Of a DNA stretch of 6,463 bases, positions 1 to 6,025 are shown piece by piece. The stretch's first letter is position 1, and every line of letters begins with the position of its first letter. A model generated the notes under the pieces. The model worked only from the letters and a program-made list of their open reading frames with translations. It was not told the origin of the DNA and made no database searches. Origin of the DNA: a bacterium (lineage in GTDB: Bacteria; Verrucomicrobiota; Verrucomicrobiae; Limisphaerales; J093); NCBI GenBank assembly GCA_021839785.1, contig JAKCAB010000299.1:1-6463 (forward strand), given 5' to 3'. A program made the translations under genes and the position numbers.

Positions 1-1253
1 TGTCGCAACTAGCGCGGCGCGGATTAACCGAAAGCAGTTTGGTGGAGTTTATCCGTCACGAAGTGGGCATCTCGCATCTCATCGCGGTCGTGGGCCTGGC
101 CGGCGAGCCGATCACGCCACGCGAAGCCGCGGCCCAGTATCGTCGCCTTAACGAGCGGCTCGATGCCGACGCCGTCGTTTTCTCTTCCTCCAACTTTCTC
201 GCCGCGGTGCAGGTGGACCCGGAGCAGCTCGCGCGTTTTTACACGAACCGGCAGCAATTCTACCGGATCCCGGAAAAGGTGCAGGTCCAGTACGTCCGGT
301 TTGACTTCACGAACTACAACGCCCAGGCGGAAGAGTTTCTCGCCAAGCGCACCAACCTCACCGCGGAGATCGACGCCCTTTACCTCAAGGCAGGCGCGAA
401 CCGGTTCGTGGACACGAACGGCCAAGTCATGACGCCCGAGGCGGCCAAAGCCAAGATCCGCGCGCAAACCGTGGAAGAGCAGGAGCGCTTGGCCGCCCGC
501 CGGGAAACCGCGAAATTCGGCACCGAACTCGAGAAACTGAAACCCTTGAAAGCGGAGAATCTGGCCACCTTGGCCGCCACCAAAGGCATGCCCGTCAACA
601 CCACCGCGCCGTTCTCCGAAGTGGAAGGCCCGCGCGAAATTGCTCAAAACCAAGCCTTCGCCCGCGCCGCCTTCAGCCTTTCGGAGGCCCAGCCAATCTC
701 GTCGGGCGTCGTGGGCGAGGACGCGGTTTACATTCTCGCCTTGAAGGACCGCCTCCCCAGCGAAGTGCCGCCGCTGGAGGCCGTGCGCGAGCGCGTCACC
801 AGCGACTTCAAACGCGACCAAGCCCAACTGATGGCTCGCGAGGCGGGCACGAACTTTGTGACCTCGCTGACCAATCTGCTCGCCCAAGGCAAGAGCTTTA
901 CCAATGCCTGCGCCGAGGCGAAAGTCACCCTGATCGTCCTGCCCCAATTCACCCCATCCTCGCGCAGTCTGCCGAACTGGGATCGGCGCATCAACCTCGA
1001 ACAGGCGAAGTACGTGGCCCAGAAACTGGAGCCCGGCAAGGCCAGTGCCTTGATCCCGACCGCTGACGGCGGACTCGTCCTCTACCTCAAGGCCCGGGAA
1101 GCCGTGACAGACGCCGAACTCAAGGATGCCCTGCCCGGCTATCTCGCCGAACTGCGCGAACAAGGCGAATTCTCCACCTTCAACGATTGGTTCCAGCACC
1201 AGATCGAATTGACGGGCATCACCATGCCGTCGGCAAACGGTGAAACCCAGTAG
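1..1253 (+). CDS. PpiD/SurA-like periplasmic peptidyl-prolyl isomerase/chaperone, 5'-truncated by window edge
   Basis: The reading frame is open from base 3 to the TAG at 1251-1253 (416 visible residues), with no convincing start, so the gene begins upstream and its signal or membrane anchor is not seen. Residues 1 to about 105 read as the end of a SurA_N/PpiD-type helical domain, including the DPEQLARFYTNRQQFYRIPE segment typical of the step into a parvulin domain. The strand that follows (VQYVRFDF) sits where active parvulins carry their His, and no glycine-rich GGDLGWF-like loop is visible. The PPIase core therefore looks degenerate, as in E. coli PpiD. About residues 174-282 and 284-406 look like two copies of a PpiD-like C-terminal unit. 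Inferred role: an envelope foldase for exported proteins, probably anchored in the inner membrane. The next gene starts 75 bases downstream on the same strand. The family is fairly sure; enzymatic activity is doubtful. Confidence 0.8.
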   Translation, partial: SQLARRGLTESSLVEFIRHEVGISHLIAVVGLAGEPITPREAAAQYRRLNERLDADAVVFSSSNFLAAVQVDPEQLARFYTNRQQFYRIPEKVQVQYVRFDFTNYNAQAEEFLAKRTNLTAEIDALYLKAGANRFVDTNGQVMTPEAAKAKIRAQTVEEQERLAARRETAKFGTELEKLKPLKAENLATLAATKGMPVNTTAPFSEVEGPREIAQNQAFARAAFSLSEAQPISSGVVGEDAVYILALKDRLPSEVPPLEAVRERVTSDFKRDQAQLMAREAGTNFVTSLTNLLAQGKSFTNACAEAKVTLIVLPQFTPSSRSLPNWDRRINLEQAKYVAQKLEPGKASALIPTADGGLVLYLKAREAVTDAELKDALPGYLAELREQGEFSTFNDWFQHQIELTGITMPSANGETQ

Positions 1254-1319
1254 GGCCGCCGGCGGGGTTGCCGCTTTCGCGGGCCGTTGCCAACGAGCCT
1301 TTGGACCGCGTGCCGGCGC

Positions 1320-1323
1320 GAGG
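1320..1323 (+). promoter_or_regulatory. Shine-Dalgarno site deciding the pseudouridine synthase start
   Basis: A GAGG lies five bases before the GTG at 1329. The upstream in-frame TTG at 1287 has no comparable site, and the 14 residues it would add do not resemble the family N-terminus. This favours GTG 1329 as the start. Confidence 0.45.
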
Positions 1324-1328
1324 TCCGC

Positions 1329-2171
1329 GTGACCAAACCGATCAAAATCTCGTCGCGCGCGACGCGCGAATTCTGGGAACTCGAAGTCCTGTTCGAGGAC
1401 GCCGACCTGCTCGCGCTTGAAAAGCCTGCCGGGTTGCCCGTTGCGCCCGATCCCGAAGACCCGGCACGGCCCAGTTTAATGCGCCTGCTCCAGGACGGCA
1501 TCGCCGGCAAGGCACTTTGGGCGACGGATCGGCGGTTTGATCAACTGGCCAACCCGCACCGGCTCGATGCGGAAATTGGCGGCGTCCTGGTGCTTGCGAA
1601 AAACAAAGCGGCGCTCGCCAACCTGGCCAATCAGTTCGGGTCGGAGCGGACACTCCGGTCATACGTCGCGCTCGTCCAAGGCGCGCCGGCGGAGGCGGCC
1701 TTCCGCGTCGAAGCCAAGCTTGGCCCGCACCCGGACCGGCCGGGCACGATGCGGGTGGATCCCCGCCAGGGAAAGCGCGCGGCCACGGAGTTCACGGTGA
1801 TCGAACGGTTTGCGGGCCACACCCTGTTGCGTTGCCAGCCGCTGACCGAACGACCGCACCAGATTCGCGTGCATCTGCGCAGCCGGGCGTTGCCGGTCGC
1901 GGGCGACGCACGGTACGGCGGCCGGCCGCTGCTGCTGTCCCGCCTCAAGCCAGGCTATCGGTTCAAACGCGATCGGGACGAACTGCCGCTGGTGGGCCAG
2001 GTGGCGTTGCACGCGGAGGAACTCACCCTCACCCACCCGGTGACGGCGGAGCCGCTGACCGTCCGGTCGGCGTGGCCCAGGTATTTGAATGTGGCGTTGA
2101 AGTTCCTCCGCCGTTACGCCCCGGACCGGTCCGGGGCCGGTCCGGAACTGCCTTCATTGCCGCCCGGCTAG
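1329..2171 (+). CDS. RluA-family RNA pseudouridine synthase
   Basis: This cytoplasmic enzyme would isomerise specific uridines to pseudouridine in rRNA or tRNA; the target cannot be read from sequence. With the GTG start it is 280 residues. It opens with the family segment LEKPAGLPV (residues 30-38). HRLDAEIGGVLVLAKNK follows, carrying the catalytic Asp at about residue 80, and then the RPHQIRVHL motif with GDARYGG. No N-terminal S4 domain is present, so it resembles the short RluA/TruC-like subgroup more than RluC/RluD. The usual HRLDxxTSG motif reads HRLDAEIGG: Thr is replaced by Ile and Ser by Gly, while the Asp is kept. A TTG at 1287 would extend the protein by 14 residues. The gene runs the same way as the PpiD-like gene after a 75-base gap, and its stop overlaps that of convergent pssA. 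The family is very sure; the RNA substrate is unknown. Confidence 0.93.
   Translation: MTKPIKISSRATREFWELEVLFEDADLLALEKPAGLPVAPDPEDPARPSLMRLLQDGIAGKALWATDRRFDQLANPHRLDAEIGGVLVLAKNKAALANLANQFGSERTLRSYVALVQGAPAEAAFRVEAKLGPHPDRPGTMRVDPRQGKRAATEFTVIERFAGHTLLRCQPLTERPHQIRVHLRSRALPVAGDARYGGRPLLLSRLKPGYRFKRDRDELPLVGQVALHAEELTLTHPVTAEPLTVRSAWPRYLNVALKFLRRYAPDRSGAGPELPSLPPG
2119..2136. repeat. 18-bp perfect GC palindrome near the convergent gene ends
   Basis: CCCCGGACCGGTCCGGGG is a perfect inverted repeat without spacer, in the last codons of the pseudouridine synthase gene. Its inner part recurs at once as GCCGGTCCGG (2136-2145). It lies about 30 bases before the shared stops, so in either RNA it could form a strong hairpin. 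No T tract follows on either strand, so a classical intrinsic terminator is not supported. It may slow convergent polymerases, or it may simply be a product of high GC and the coding sequence. Confidence 0.5.
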
Positions 2172-3010
2172 GCGTCTTCCTCCTCGCCCTCTTCCTCGAT
2201 GCCTTCACGGATGCGGCGGGACAGCCGGGGCCGGATGAAGCCATAGACCAGATAAGCCGAGAAGATCACCGGCAGGACCAACGGCAGAATTTTTTCGCGG
2301 AGCACCAGCAGGAGGCCCAGGAAAATCAAGGCGCCAACCAACCGGGCGAACCGGCTGCGCACGTTCAAATTGATGGACTTGAACGACGGGTACTTGACCT
2401 CGCTGATCATCATGAAGGACAGGAACAGCATGAGGACGGGCAGCGAATAACGCCAGATGCCGAAGCGCAGTTCGCGCGCATCCCACCACATGATGAACAA
2501 CGTCAACGAGGCCACCAGTCCCGCCGCCGCGGGGATCGGGAAGCCCAGAAACTCCTTGCCGCCGCCCCCGCCGGCCATCGTCGCCAGGCAATTGAACCGC
2601 GCCAGCCGCAGCGCGCCGCAGATCAGGTAAATCGACGCGATGAACCAGCCGATTTCTTGGTGCTCGACGAAGACGTCCTTGAGCACGATGCGGTGGACCA
2701 GAAAAGCCGGGGCGGCGCCAAACGAAATCAGGTCCGCCAGCGAATCGAACTCGCGGCCAAAGGGACTTTCCGCGCCCCCCCACCGCGCCACCCGCCCATC
2801 GAGGAGGTCGAAAATGCAGGCCAGCAGGATGAAGAACAGCGCCTGCTTGATGTTCGCGAACTCGGCGGAACTTGGATCGGCCTCTACAATTCGCGTCAAC
2901 GCGACGAAGCCGCAGAACAAATTGCCGCCGGTCATCAGGTTCGGCAGGAAGTAAATCCTGAGCCGCGCCGAAGACAGCGCATCCGAAACCTTGGCGGGAG
3001 GCTCGTTCAT
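2168..3010 (-). CDS. pssA: CDP-diacylglycerol--serine O-phosphatidyltransferase (phosphatidylserine synthase)
   Basis: This integral membrane enzyme joins CDP-diacylglycerol and L-serine to give phosphatidylserine and CMP, the committed step to phosphatidylethanolamine. The 280 residues contain a complete CDP-alcohol phosphotransferase signature, D68-x2-D71-G72-x2-A75-R76-x8-G85-x3-D89-x3-D93, whose aspartates bind the metal ions. The subtype-specific SFGAAPA, ALRLARFN and FLGFPIPAAAG segments follow. Several hydrophobic stretches are evident (about 22-40, 56-70, 96-110, 121-135, 157-176, 187-203, 223-237, 241-259). This is the membrane-type (Bacillus-like) PssA, not the phospholipase-D-like E. 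coli enzyme. The protein ends in a very acidic tail (EEEGEEEDA), probably cytosolic. The ATG overlaps the psd stop (ATGA) and has no good Shine-Dalgarno, so translation is probably coupled to psd. The stop shares CTAG with the convergent gene. Confidence 0.96.
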   Translation of the reverse strand: MNEPPAKVSDALSSARLRIYFLPNLMTGGNLFCGFVALTRIVEADPSSAEFANIKQALFFILLACIFDLLDGRVARWGGAESPFGREFDSLADLISFGAAPAFLVHRIVLKDVFVEHQEIGWFIASIYLICGALRLARFNCLATMAGGGGGKEFLGFPIPAAAGLVASLTLFIMWWDARELRFGIWRYSLPVLMLFLSFMMISEVKYPSFKSINLNVRSRFARLVGALIFLGLLLVLREKILPLVLPVIFSAYLVYGFIRPRLSRRIREGIEEEGEEEDA

Positions 3011-3708
3011 GCTTGAGCGCGATGGGCAATCACGGTTTCACCGCCTTTGACCCGGGCGCCCAACGACACCGCCACTTGCGCGTCCAGCGGCAGGTAGAGA
3101 TCCACCCGCGAACCGAACTGGATCAGGCCGATCCGCTCCCCGCGGGCCACGGTGGCGCCCGTCTCGGTCCACGGCACGATCCGCCGCGCGATCAGGCCGG
3201 CAATCAGCCGCACGGCCACCTTCTCGCCGGGGCGCTCGGTCGATTCGATGCCGAGAAAGAGATTCTCGTTATGCGTGGCCGAATCGCTGCGCAGGGCGTT
3301 GAGGAATTGCCCGTGCGTGTAGCGGCTCAGCGCGATGCGCCCCGCCACCGGCGCGTTTTGGACGTGCACGTCGAACACGGAGAGGAAAATCGAAATTCGC
3401 CGGCAGCGTCCGCCCAGGAAAGTCGGCTCCTCCGTTTCCTCGATCGCGTCCACCTTGCCGTGCGCTGGGGCCACGATCGCGCTGGCGGCGGTGGGAACGT
3501 TTGGGTTGGGGTCGCGAAAGAAGTAAACGCAAAAGAAGACGAACACCACCCACAGGCCCACCAGGGTGACCGCCATCGCCCCGAGCAATTCACCCAGCTT
3601 GCGCGCCAACACGCCGGCCAGCAAAAGGGCAACGACCAGCACCAGGCTCCAATAGACCAACCGCAAGCCGGCGCGCTTCGCCTTGCCCGCATGTTTCATG
3701 GCCGGCAT
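3007..3708 (-). CDS. psd: Phosphatidylserine decarboxylase, short pyruvoyl-dependent type
   Basis: It decarboxylates phosphatidylserine to phosphatidylethanolamine at the inner membrane, directly after PssA in the pathway. The 233-residue length fits the short psd subfamily, not the longer E. coli type. An N-terminal hydrophobic region (about 17-64, probably two membrane segments) ends at YFFRDPNP, a family hallmark. FDVHVQNAPVAG carries the His (H115) equivalent to E. coli H147. IQFGSRVDLYLP carries the G199-S200 self-cleavage site, where Ser becomes the pyruvoyl group, giving chains of about 199 and 34 residues. The conserved PADG motif, whose Asp is D90 of the E. coli D-H-S triad, reads PAHG here (H83). 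The start is taken at the ATG at 3708; an ATG three codons later (3699) is possible, and neither has a clear Shine-Dalgarno. The gene lies 76 bases after tig and overlaps pssA by four bases. Confidence 0.94.
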   Translation of the reverse strand: MPAMKHAGKAKRAGLRLVYWSLVLVVALLLAGVLARKLGELLGAMAVTLVGLWVVFVFFCVYFFRDPNPNVPTAASAIVAPAHGKVDAIEETEEPTFLGGRCRRISIFLSVFDVHVQNAPVAGRIALSRYTHGQFLNALRSDSATHNENLFLGIESTERPGEKVAVRLIAGLIARRIVPWTETGATVARGERIGLIQFGSRVDLYLPLDAQVAVSLGARVKGGETVIAHRAQA

Positions 3709-3735
3709 CGTATCGCGCCCGTCCGCCCCCGCAAA

Positions 3736-3749
3736 GCCGATTGTTCGGC
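3736..3749 (-). terminator. Weak hairpin between tig and psd
   Basis: On the minus strand GCCGA-ACAA-TCGGC forms a five-base-pair stem, extendable by two G-U pairs, followed by TTT and then GCG. It starts 35 bases after the tig stop. The stem is short and the T run only three bases, so at best it is a leaky terminator or attenuator, leaving psd and pssA partly dependent on tig transcription. It could also be chance. Confidence 0.25.
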
Positions 3750-3784
3750 CCGGACATCAGACCGCGACGCTCGCAAGGCTTCGG

Positions 3785-5095
3785 TCAGCTTTGCGCCAGG
3801 ACTTCCTCCACCTGGGCCTTGAGTTCGAGGAAATCGAGCACCTTCGCGTGGAGAATCTGCCGCTGGAGATCCGCCAGACCGCCGCTTTCGCGCAATTGCT
3901 TGACCAGCTTCTCCGGCTTCACTTGCTGCTGCGCGGCCATGTAAAGCAATTGGTTGGTCATCTCCTGCTCGGTGACCTTGATGGACTCCTTTTCGGCGAT
4001 GCGGCCCAGCAGGAAGGCGACCTTCAGGCGTTCGCGGGCGCTGTTGCTGGCGACCGTGTAAATTTCGTCCTTCTTTTCGTCGATCGCTTCCTTTGGCACG
4101 CCGCGCTCGGCGTTGGCCCGAACGATGTCGTACACCGCGCCGCGCGTTTCCAGTTCGACCATCGAATCGGGCAGTTCGACCGTCACCCGGCCCAGCAATC
4201 CGGCCACGAGTTGGTTGCGCACGTCGCGACGGATCTTGGTCTTGAGTTCGTTGTCGAGATCCTTGCGCACGCCTTCCTTGAGCTTTTCCAGATTTTCGGC
4301 GCCGTAGGCCTTGGCCAGCGCGTTATCCAAAGCGGGCACGAGCTTTTCTTTGACCTGCACCACTTCGACCTCATAGACGCCCACCTTGCCGGAGAGCTCT
4401 CGGGCCACGAAATCCTGCGGGAAGGTCACCGTCACCGTCCGCTTCTCGCCCTTGCTGGCGCCGATGAGTTGGTCGGTGAAACCCGGGATGAAGTGCTCGG
4501 TTTGGACGTGCAGCCAGAAATTCGTTTGTTGCGTCAGGCCCTTGGCCGTGGGGGCCGTCTCGGTAATCGGCTTGCCGTCGCACGTGCCGGCGTAGTTGAC
4601 CACGACGAAGTCGCCGGTCTGCACGGGCCGCTCGACATCGGCAAAGGTCGCCTTCTGCTCGCGCAAGGAATTGAGCGCGCGCTCCACGTCCTCGTCGGTC
4701 GCCACGCGGTTCTCGCGGCGCACGGCTAGGCCGGTGTAATCCGGGAGTTCGAATTGCGGCTCGGTTTCGACCGTGGCGGTGAAGATCATGGCCTGGCCGG
4801 GACCGAACTGGACCTCCTCGATCTGGGGCTGGCTGACCGGGCGGAGCTTGTGCTCGTCGAGCGCCTGGCGGTAGCTCTCGTTCAGGAGCTTGCGCTTGGC
4901 CTCCTCCGCGATGCGGTCGGCGAACGTCCGCTGCACCAGATGTTGAGGGGCCTTGCCGGGGCGAAAGCCCGGCAGGGTCACATGCCGGGCGAAGTCGGTT
5001 CGGGTGGCGTCAAAGGCCTTGTCCACCGCCGCCGCTTCGACTTCCACCCGCAACAGTTTCTTGCACGGGCCGAGGTGTTCGATCGTAGTGCTCAC
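3785..5095 (-). CDS. tig: Trigger factor, ribosome-associated chaperone/peptidyl-prolyl isomerase
   Basis: Trigger factor docks at the ribosomal exit tunnel and shields nascent chains. The 436 residues match the usual full length (about 430-450). Residues 1 to about 115 are the ribosome-binding domain, with the signature loop GFRPGKAP at 43-50 (GFRKGKVP in E. coli), so L23 binding should be retained. Residues about 155-248 are the FKBP-type isomerase domain (GDFVVVNYAG, FIPGFTDQLIG, VTFPQDF). Residues about 255-436 form the helical C-terminal chaperone arms. The start is a GTG at 5095, fixed by the MSTTIEHLGPCKK N-terminus; the upstream purine stretch GGAG is too far for a good Shine-Dalgarno. 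In many bacteria tig precedes clpP and clpX, but here psd and pssA follow. It is read away from lemA, across a 270-base intergenic region. Confidence 0.97.
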   Translation of the reverse strand: MSTTIEHLGPCKKLLRVEVEAAAVDKAFDATRTDFARHVTLPGFRPGKAPQHLVQRTFADRIAEEAKRKLLNESYRQALDEHKLRPVSQPQIEEVQFGPGQAMIFTATVETEPQFELPDYTGLAVRRENRVATDEDVERALNSLREQKATFADVERPVQTGDFVVVNYAGTCDGKPITETAPTAKGLTQQTNFWLHVQTEHFIPGFTDQLIGASKGEKRTVTVTFPQDFVARELSGKVGVYEVEVVQVKEKLVPALDNALAKAYGAENLEKLKEGVRKDLDNELKTKIRRDVRNQLVAGLLGRVTVELPDSMVELETRGAVYDIVRANAERGVPKEAIDEKKDEIYTVASNSARERLKVAFLLGRIAEKESIKVTEQEMTNQLLYMAAQQQVKPEKLVKQLRESGGLADLQRQILHAKVLDFLELKAQVEEVLAQS

Positions 5096-5175
5096 AAAAG
5101 GCTATCCGTCTCCGCGGCGCGCCCCGCGGTCGTGTGTGTTCCCGGCCGGGCGCGCCACGAAGCCGAGAGCGGAGC

Positions 5176-5205
5176 AGGCTATGAAACCCGCCGCTCAGCC
5201 GTCAA
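5176..5205 (-). promoter_or_regulatory. Candidate sigma70-type promoter for tig
   Basis: On the minus strand TTGACG (5205-5200) matches the -35 consensus at five of six bases. It is followed after 16 bases by CATAGC (5183-5178), or after 18 bases by TAGCCT (5181-5176), each a three-of-six -10 match. This would give a leader of roughly 75 bases. The -35 is convincing and the -10 is not. Confidence 0.33.
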
Positions 5206-5309
5206 GCGCGGCAGCGCGTGCCTGGCGGCGGCGGGTCGCCCGCTTGGGTCCACGGCCAGGACCGCCACCGTCGACGCGCGCAGTTTCCAGCCGTGCGGGG
5301 AAAATGTAA

Positions 5310-5338
5310 TTGTTCGGACCTCTCTTTTCGCGTAGCAC
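5310..5338 (+). promoter_or_regulatory. Weak candidate promoter for lemA
   Basis: TTGTTC (5310-5315) and TAGCAC (5333-5338) are separated by 17 bases, about 27 bases before the lemA ATG. Each matches consensus at three of six bases. The spacing is ideal but the sequence match is poor, in a locally AT-richer patch of a GC-rich region. Confidence 0.22.
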
Positions 5339-5353
5339 TTTGCCCGCATTGAC

Positions 5354-5359
5354 GAAAGG
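5354..5359 (+). promoter_or_regulatory. lemA ribosome binding site
   Basis: GAAAGG lies six bases before the ATG at 5366. It is one of the clearest Shine-Dalgarno sites in the window and fixes the lemA start. Confidence 0.6.
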
Positions 5360-5365
5360 CAACCT

Positions 5366-5977
5366 ATGTTCGCGATCTTAACCTCGCTGCTGATCCTGCT
5401 GGTGCTGTTGGTGCCGTTGTTCCTGATCGGCGTGTTCCTCATCAGCGCCTACAACCGGCTGGTCACGCTCCGCAACCGCTACAAGAACGGCTATTCCCAG
5501 ATCGACGTGCAGCTCAAGCGCCGGTACGACCTCATCCCGAACCTGGTCGAGACCGCCAAAGGCTACCTCAAGCACGAGCGCGGCACGCTCGAGGCCGTGG
5601 TCGCCGCCCGGAATGCCGCCTACTCGGCCAACCAGCGCGCCGCCGGCAATCCCGGCGAAGCCGGCGCCATGAAGGAACTCATCGCCGCCGAGGCGGGCTT
5701 GACCGGCGCGCTCGGCCGCCTGTTCGCGGTGGCCGAGGCCTACCCCGATCTCAAGGCCAACCAGACTATGGCCTCGCTGATGGAAGAACTGACTTCCACG
5801 GAGAACAAGGTCGCCTTCGCCCGCCAGGCGTTCAACGACTCGGTGATGGTCTATAACACCGCGCGGGAGAGCTTCCCGACCAATATCGTCGCGGGCCTGT
5901 TCAACTTCCTCGCGGCTGAATTGTTCGTCATCGAAAAGCCGCAGGAACGCGAGGCGCCGAAGGTGTCCTTCGCCTAA
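5366..5977 (+). CDS. lemA: LemA family membrane protein
   Basis: The 203 residues have the usual LemA size and layout. One N-terminal membrane segment (about 4-27) is followed by a long helical domain. The family hallmark lies at 29-62: YN-x-LV-x-LRN, then SQIDVQLKRR (44-53), then DLIPNLVE. Further conserved blocks are AYPDLKANQ (125-133), the TENKVAFARQAFNDSV stretch (145-160) and FPTNIVAGLFNF (170-181). The biochemical role of LemA proteins is poorly defined. They occur widely in bacteria, often beside membrane proteases of the M48 or HtpX type or TPM-domain proteins, and are thought to act in envelope stress or proteolysis. Here an M48-type protease gene follows 65 bases later on the same strand, consistent with a two-gene operon. 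The start is supported by a good Shine-Dalgarno site. Confidence 0.96.
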   Translation: MFAILTSLLILLVLLVPLFLIGVFLISAYNRLVTLRNRYKNGYSQIDVQLKRRYDLIPNLVETAKGYLKHERGTLEAVVAARNAAYSANQRAAGNPGEAGAMKELIAAEAGLTGALGRLFAVAEAYPDLKANQTMASLMEELTSTENKVAFARQAFNDSVMVYNTARESFPTNIVAGLFNFLAAELFVIEKPQEREAPKVSFA

Positions 5978-5998
5978 CGCGGCGCCGGCTCGCCGCAC

Positions 5999-6025
5999 CG
6001 CGCGGCGGGGCAGGCTCGCCGCGCG
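5999..6025 (+). repeat. GC-rich hairpin with flanking 10-bp direct repeat between lemA and the protease gene
   Basis: CGCGCGGCG (5999-6007) pairs perfectly with CGCCGCGCG (6017-6025) around a nine-base loop. In addition, GGCTCGCCGC occurs at 5987-5996 and again at 6013-6022. The structure fills most of the 65-base gap. No T tract follows, so a full terminator is unlikely; it could attenuate the downstream gene, protect the lemA mRNA 3' end, or be a REP-like dispersed repeat. Confidence 0.45.

Larger units (their letters stand above)
5096..5365. other. Divergent intergenic region between tig and lemA
   Basis: These 270 bases have no plausible gene; short open frames across them look like GC-driven shadows. 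They must supply promoters for both tig and lemA. They contain several GC-rich inverted repeats: CCGCGG at 5112-5117 and 5124-5129, CCCGCCGC at 5187-5194 with GCGGCGGG at 5228-5235, GCGGG-TCG-CCCGC at 5231-5243, and GGTCC/GGACC at 5247-5263. No riboswitch or sRNA could be recognised. Confidence 0.6.

Noticed and set aside
24..1199. A 391-codon open frame on the minus strand opposite the PpiD-like gene
   Set aside because: It lies antisense to a clearly recognisable coding sequence, has a low-complexity Gly/Arg/Leu/His-rich composition and no recognisable domain. Long antisense frames are expected from GC-rich codon use.
1254..1286. Small inverted repeat after the PpiD-like gene as an intrinsic terminator
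   Set aside because: The stem is only about four base pairs (GCGG/CCGC) followed by three T bases, too weak in such GC-rich DNA to call.
1287..1328. TTG at 1287 as the start of the pseudouridine synthase
   Set aside because: It has no Shine-Dalgarno and adds residues that do not fit the family. The GTG at 1329 has GAGG at good spacing. TTG remains possible.
1832..3016. A 394-codon plus-strand open frame opposite pssA
   Set aside because: Its product is rich in Arg, Gln, Glu and Ala without domain structure, and it covers the complete pssA with all catalytic motifs on the other strand.
3683..4729. A 348-codon plus-strand open frame opposite tig
   Set aside because: It is the antisense of a full-length trigger factor, and its His/Leu/Gly-rich product is typical of a GC shadow frame.
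5231..5263. GCGGG-TCG-CCCGC and GGTCC/GGACC stems in the divergent region as a small RNA or riboswitch
   Set aside because: The stems are short, there is no T tract or recognisable aptamer core, and stems of this size are common by chance at this GC content.
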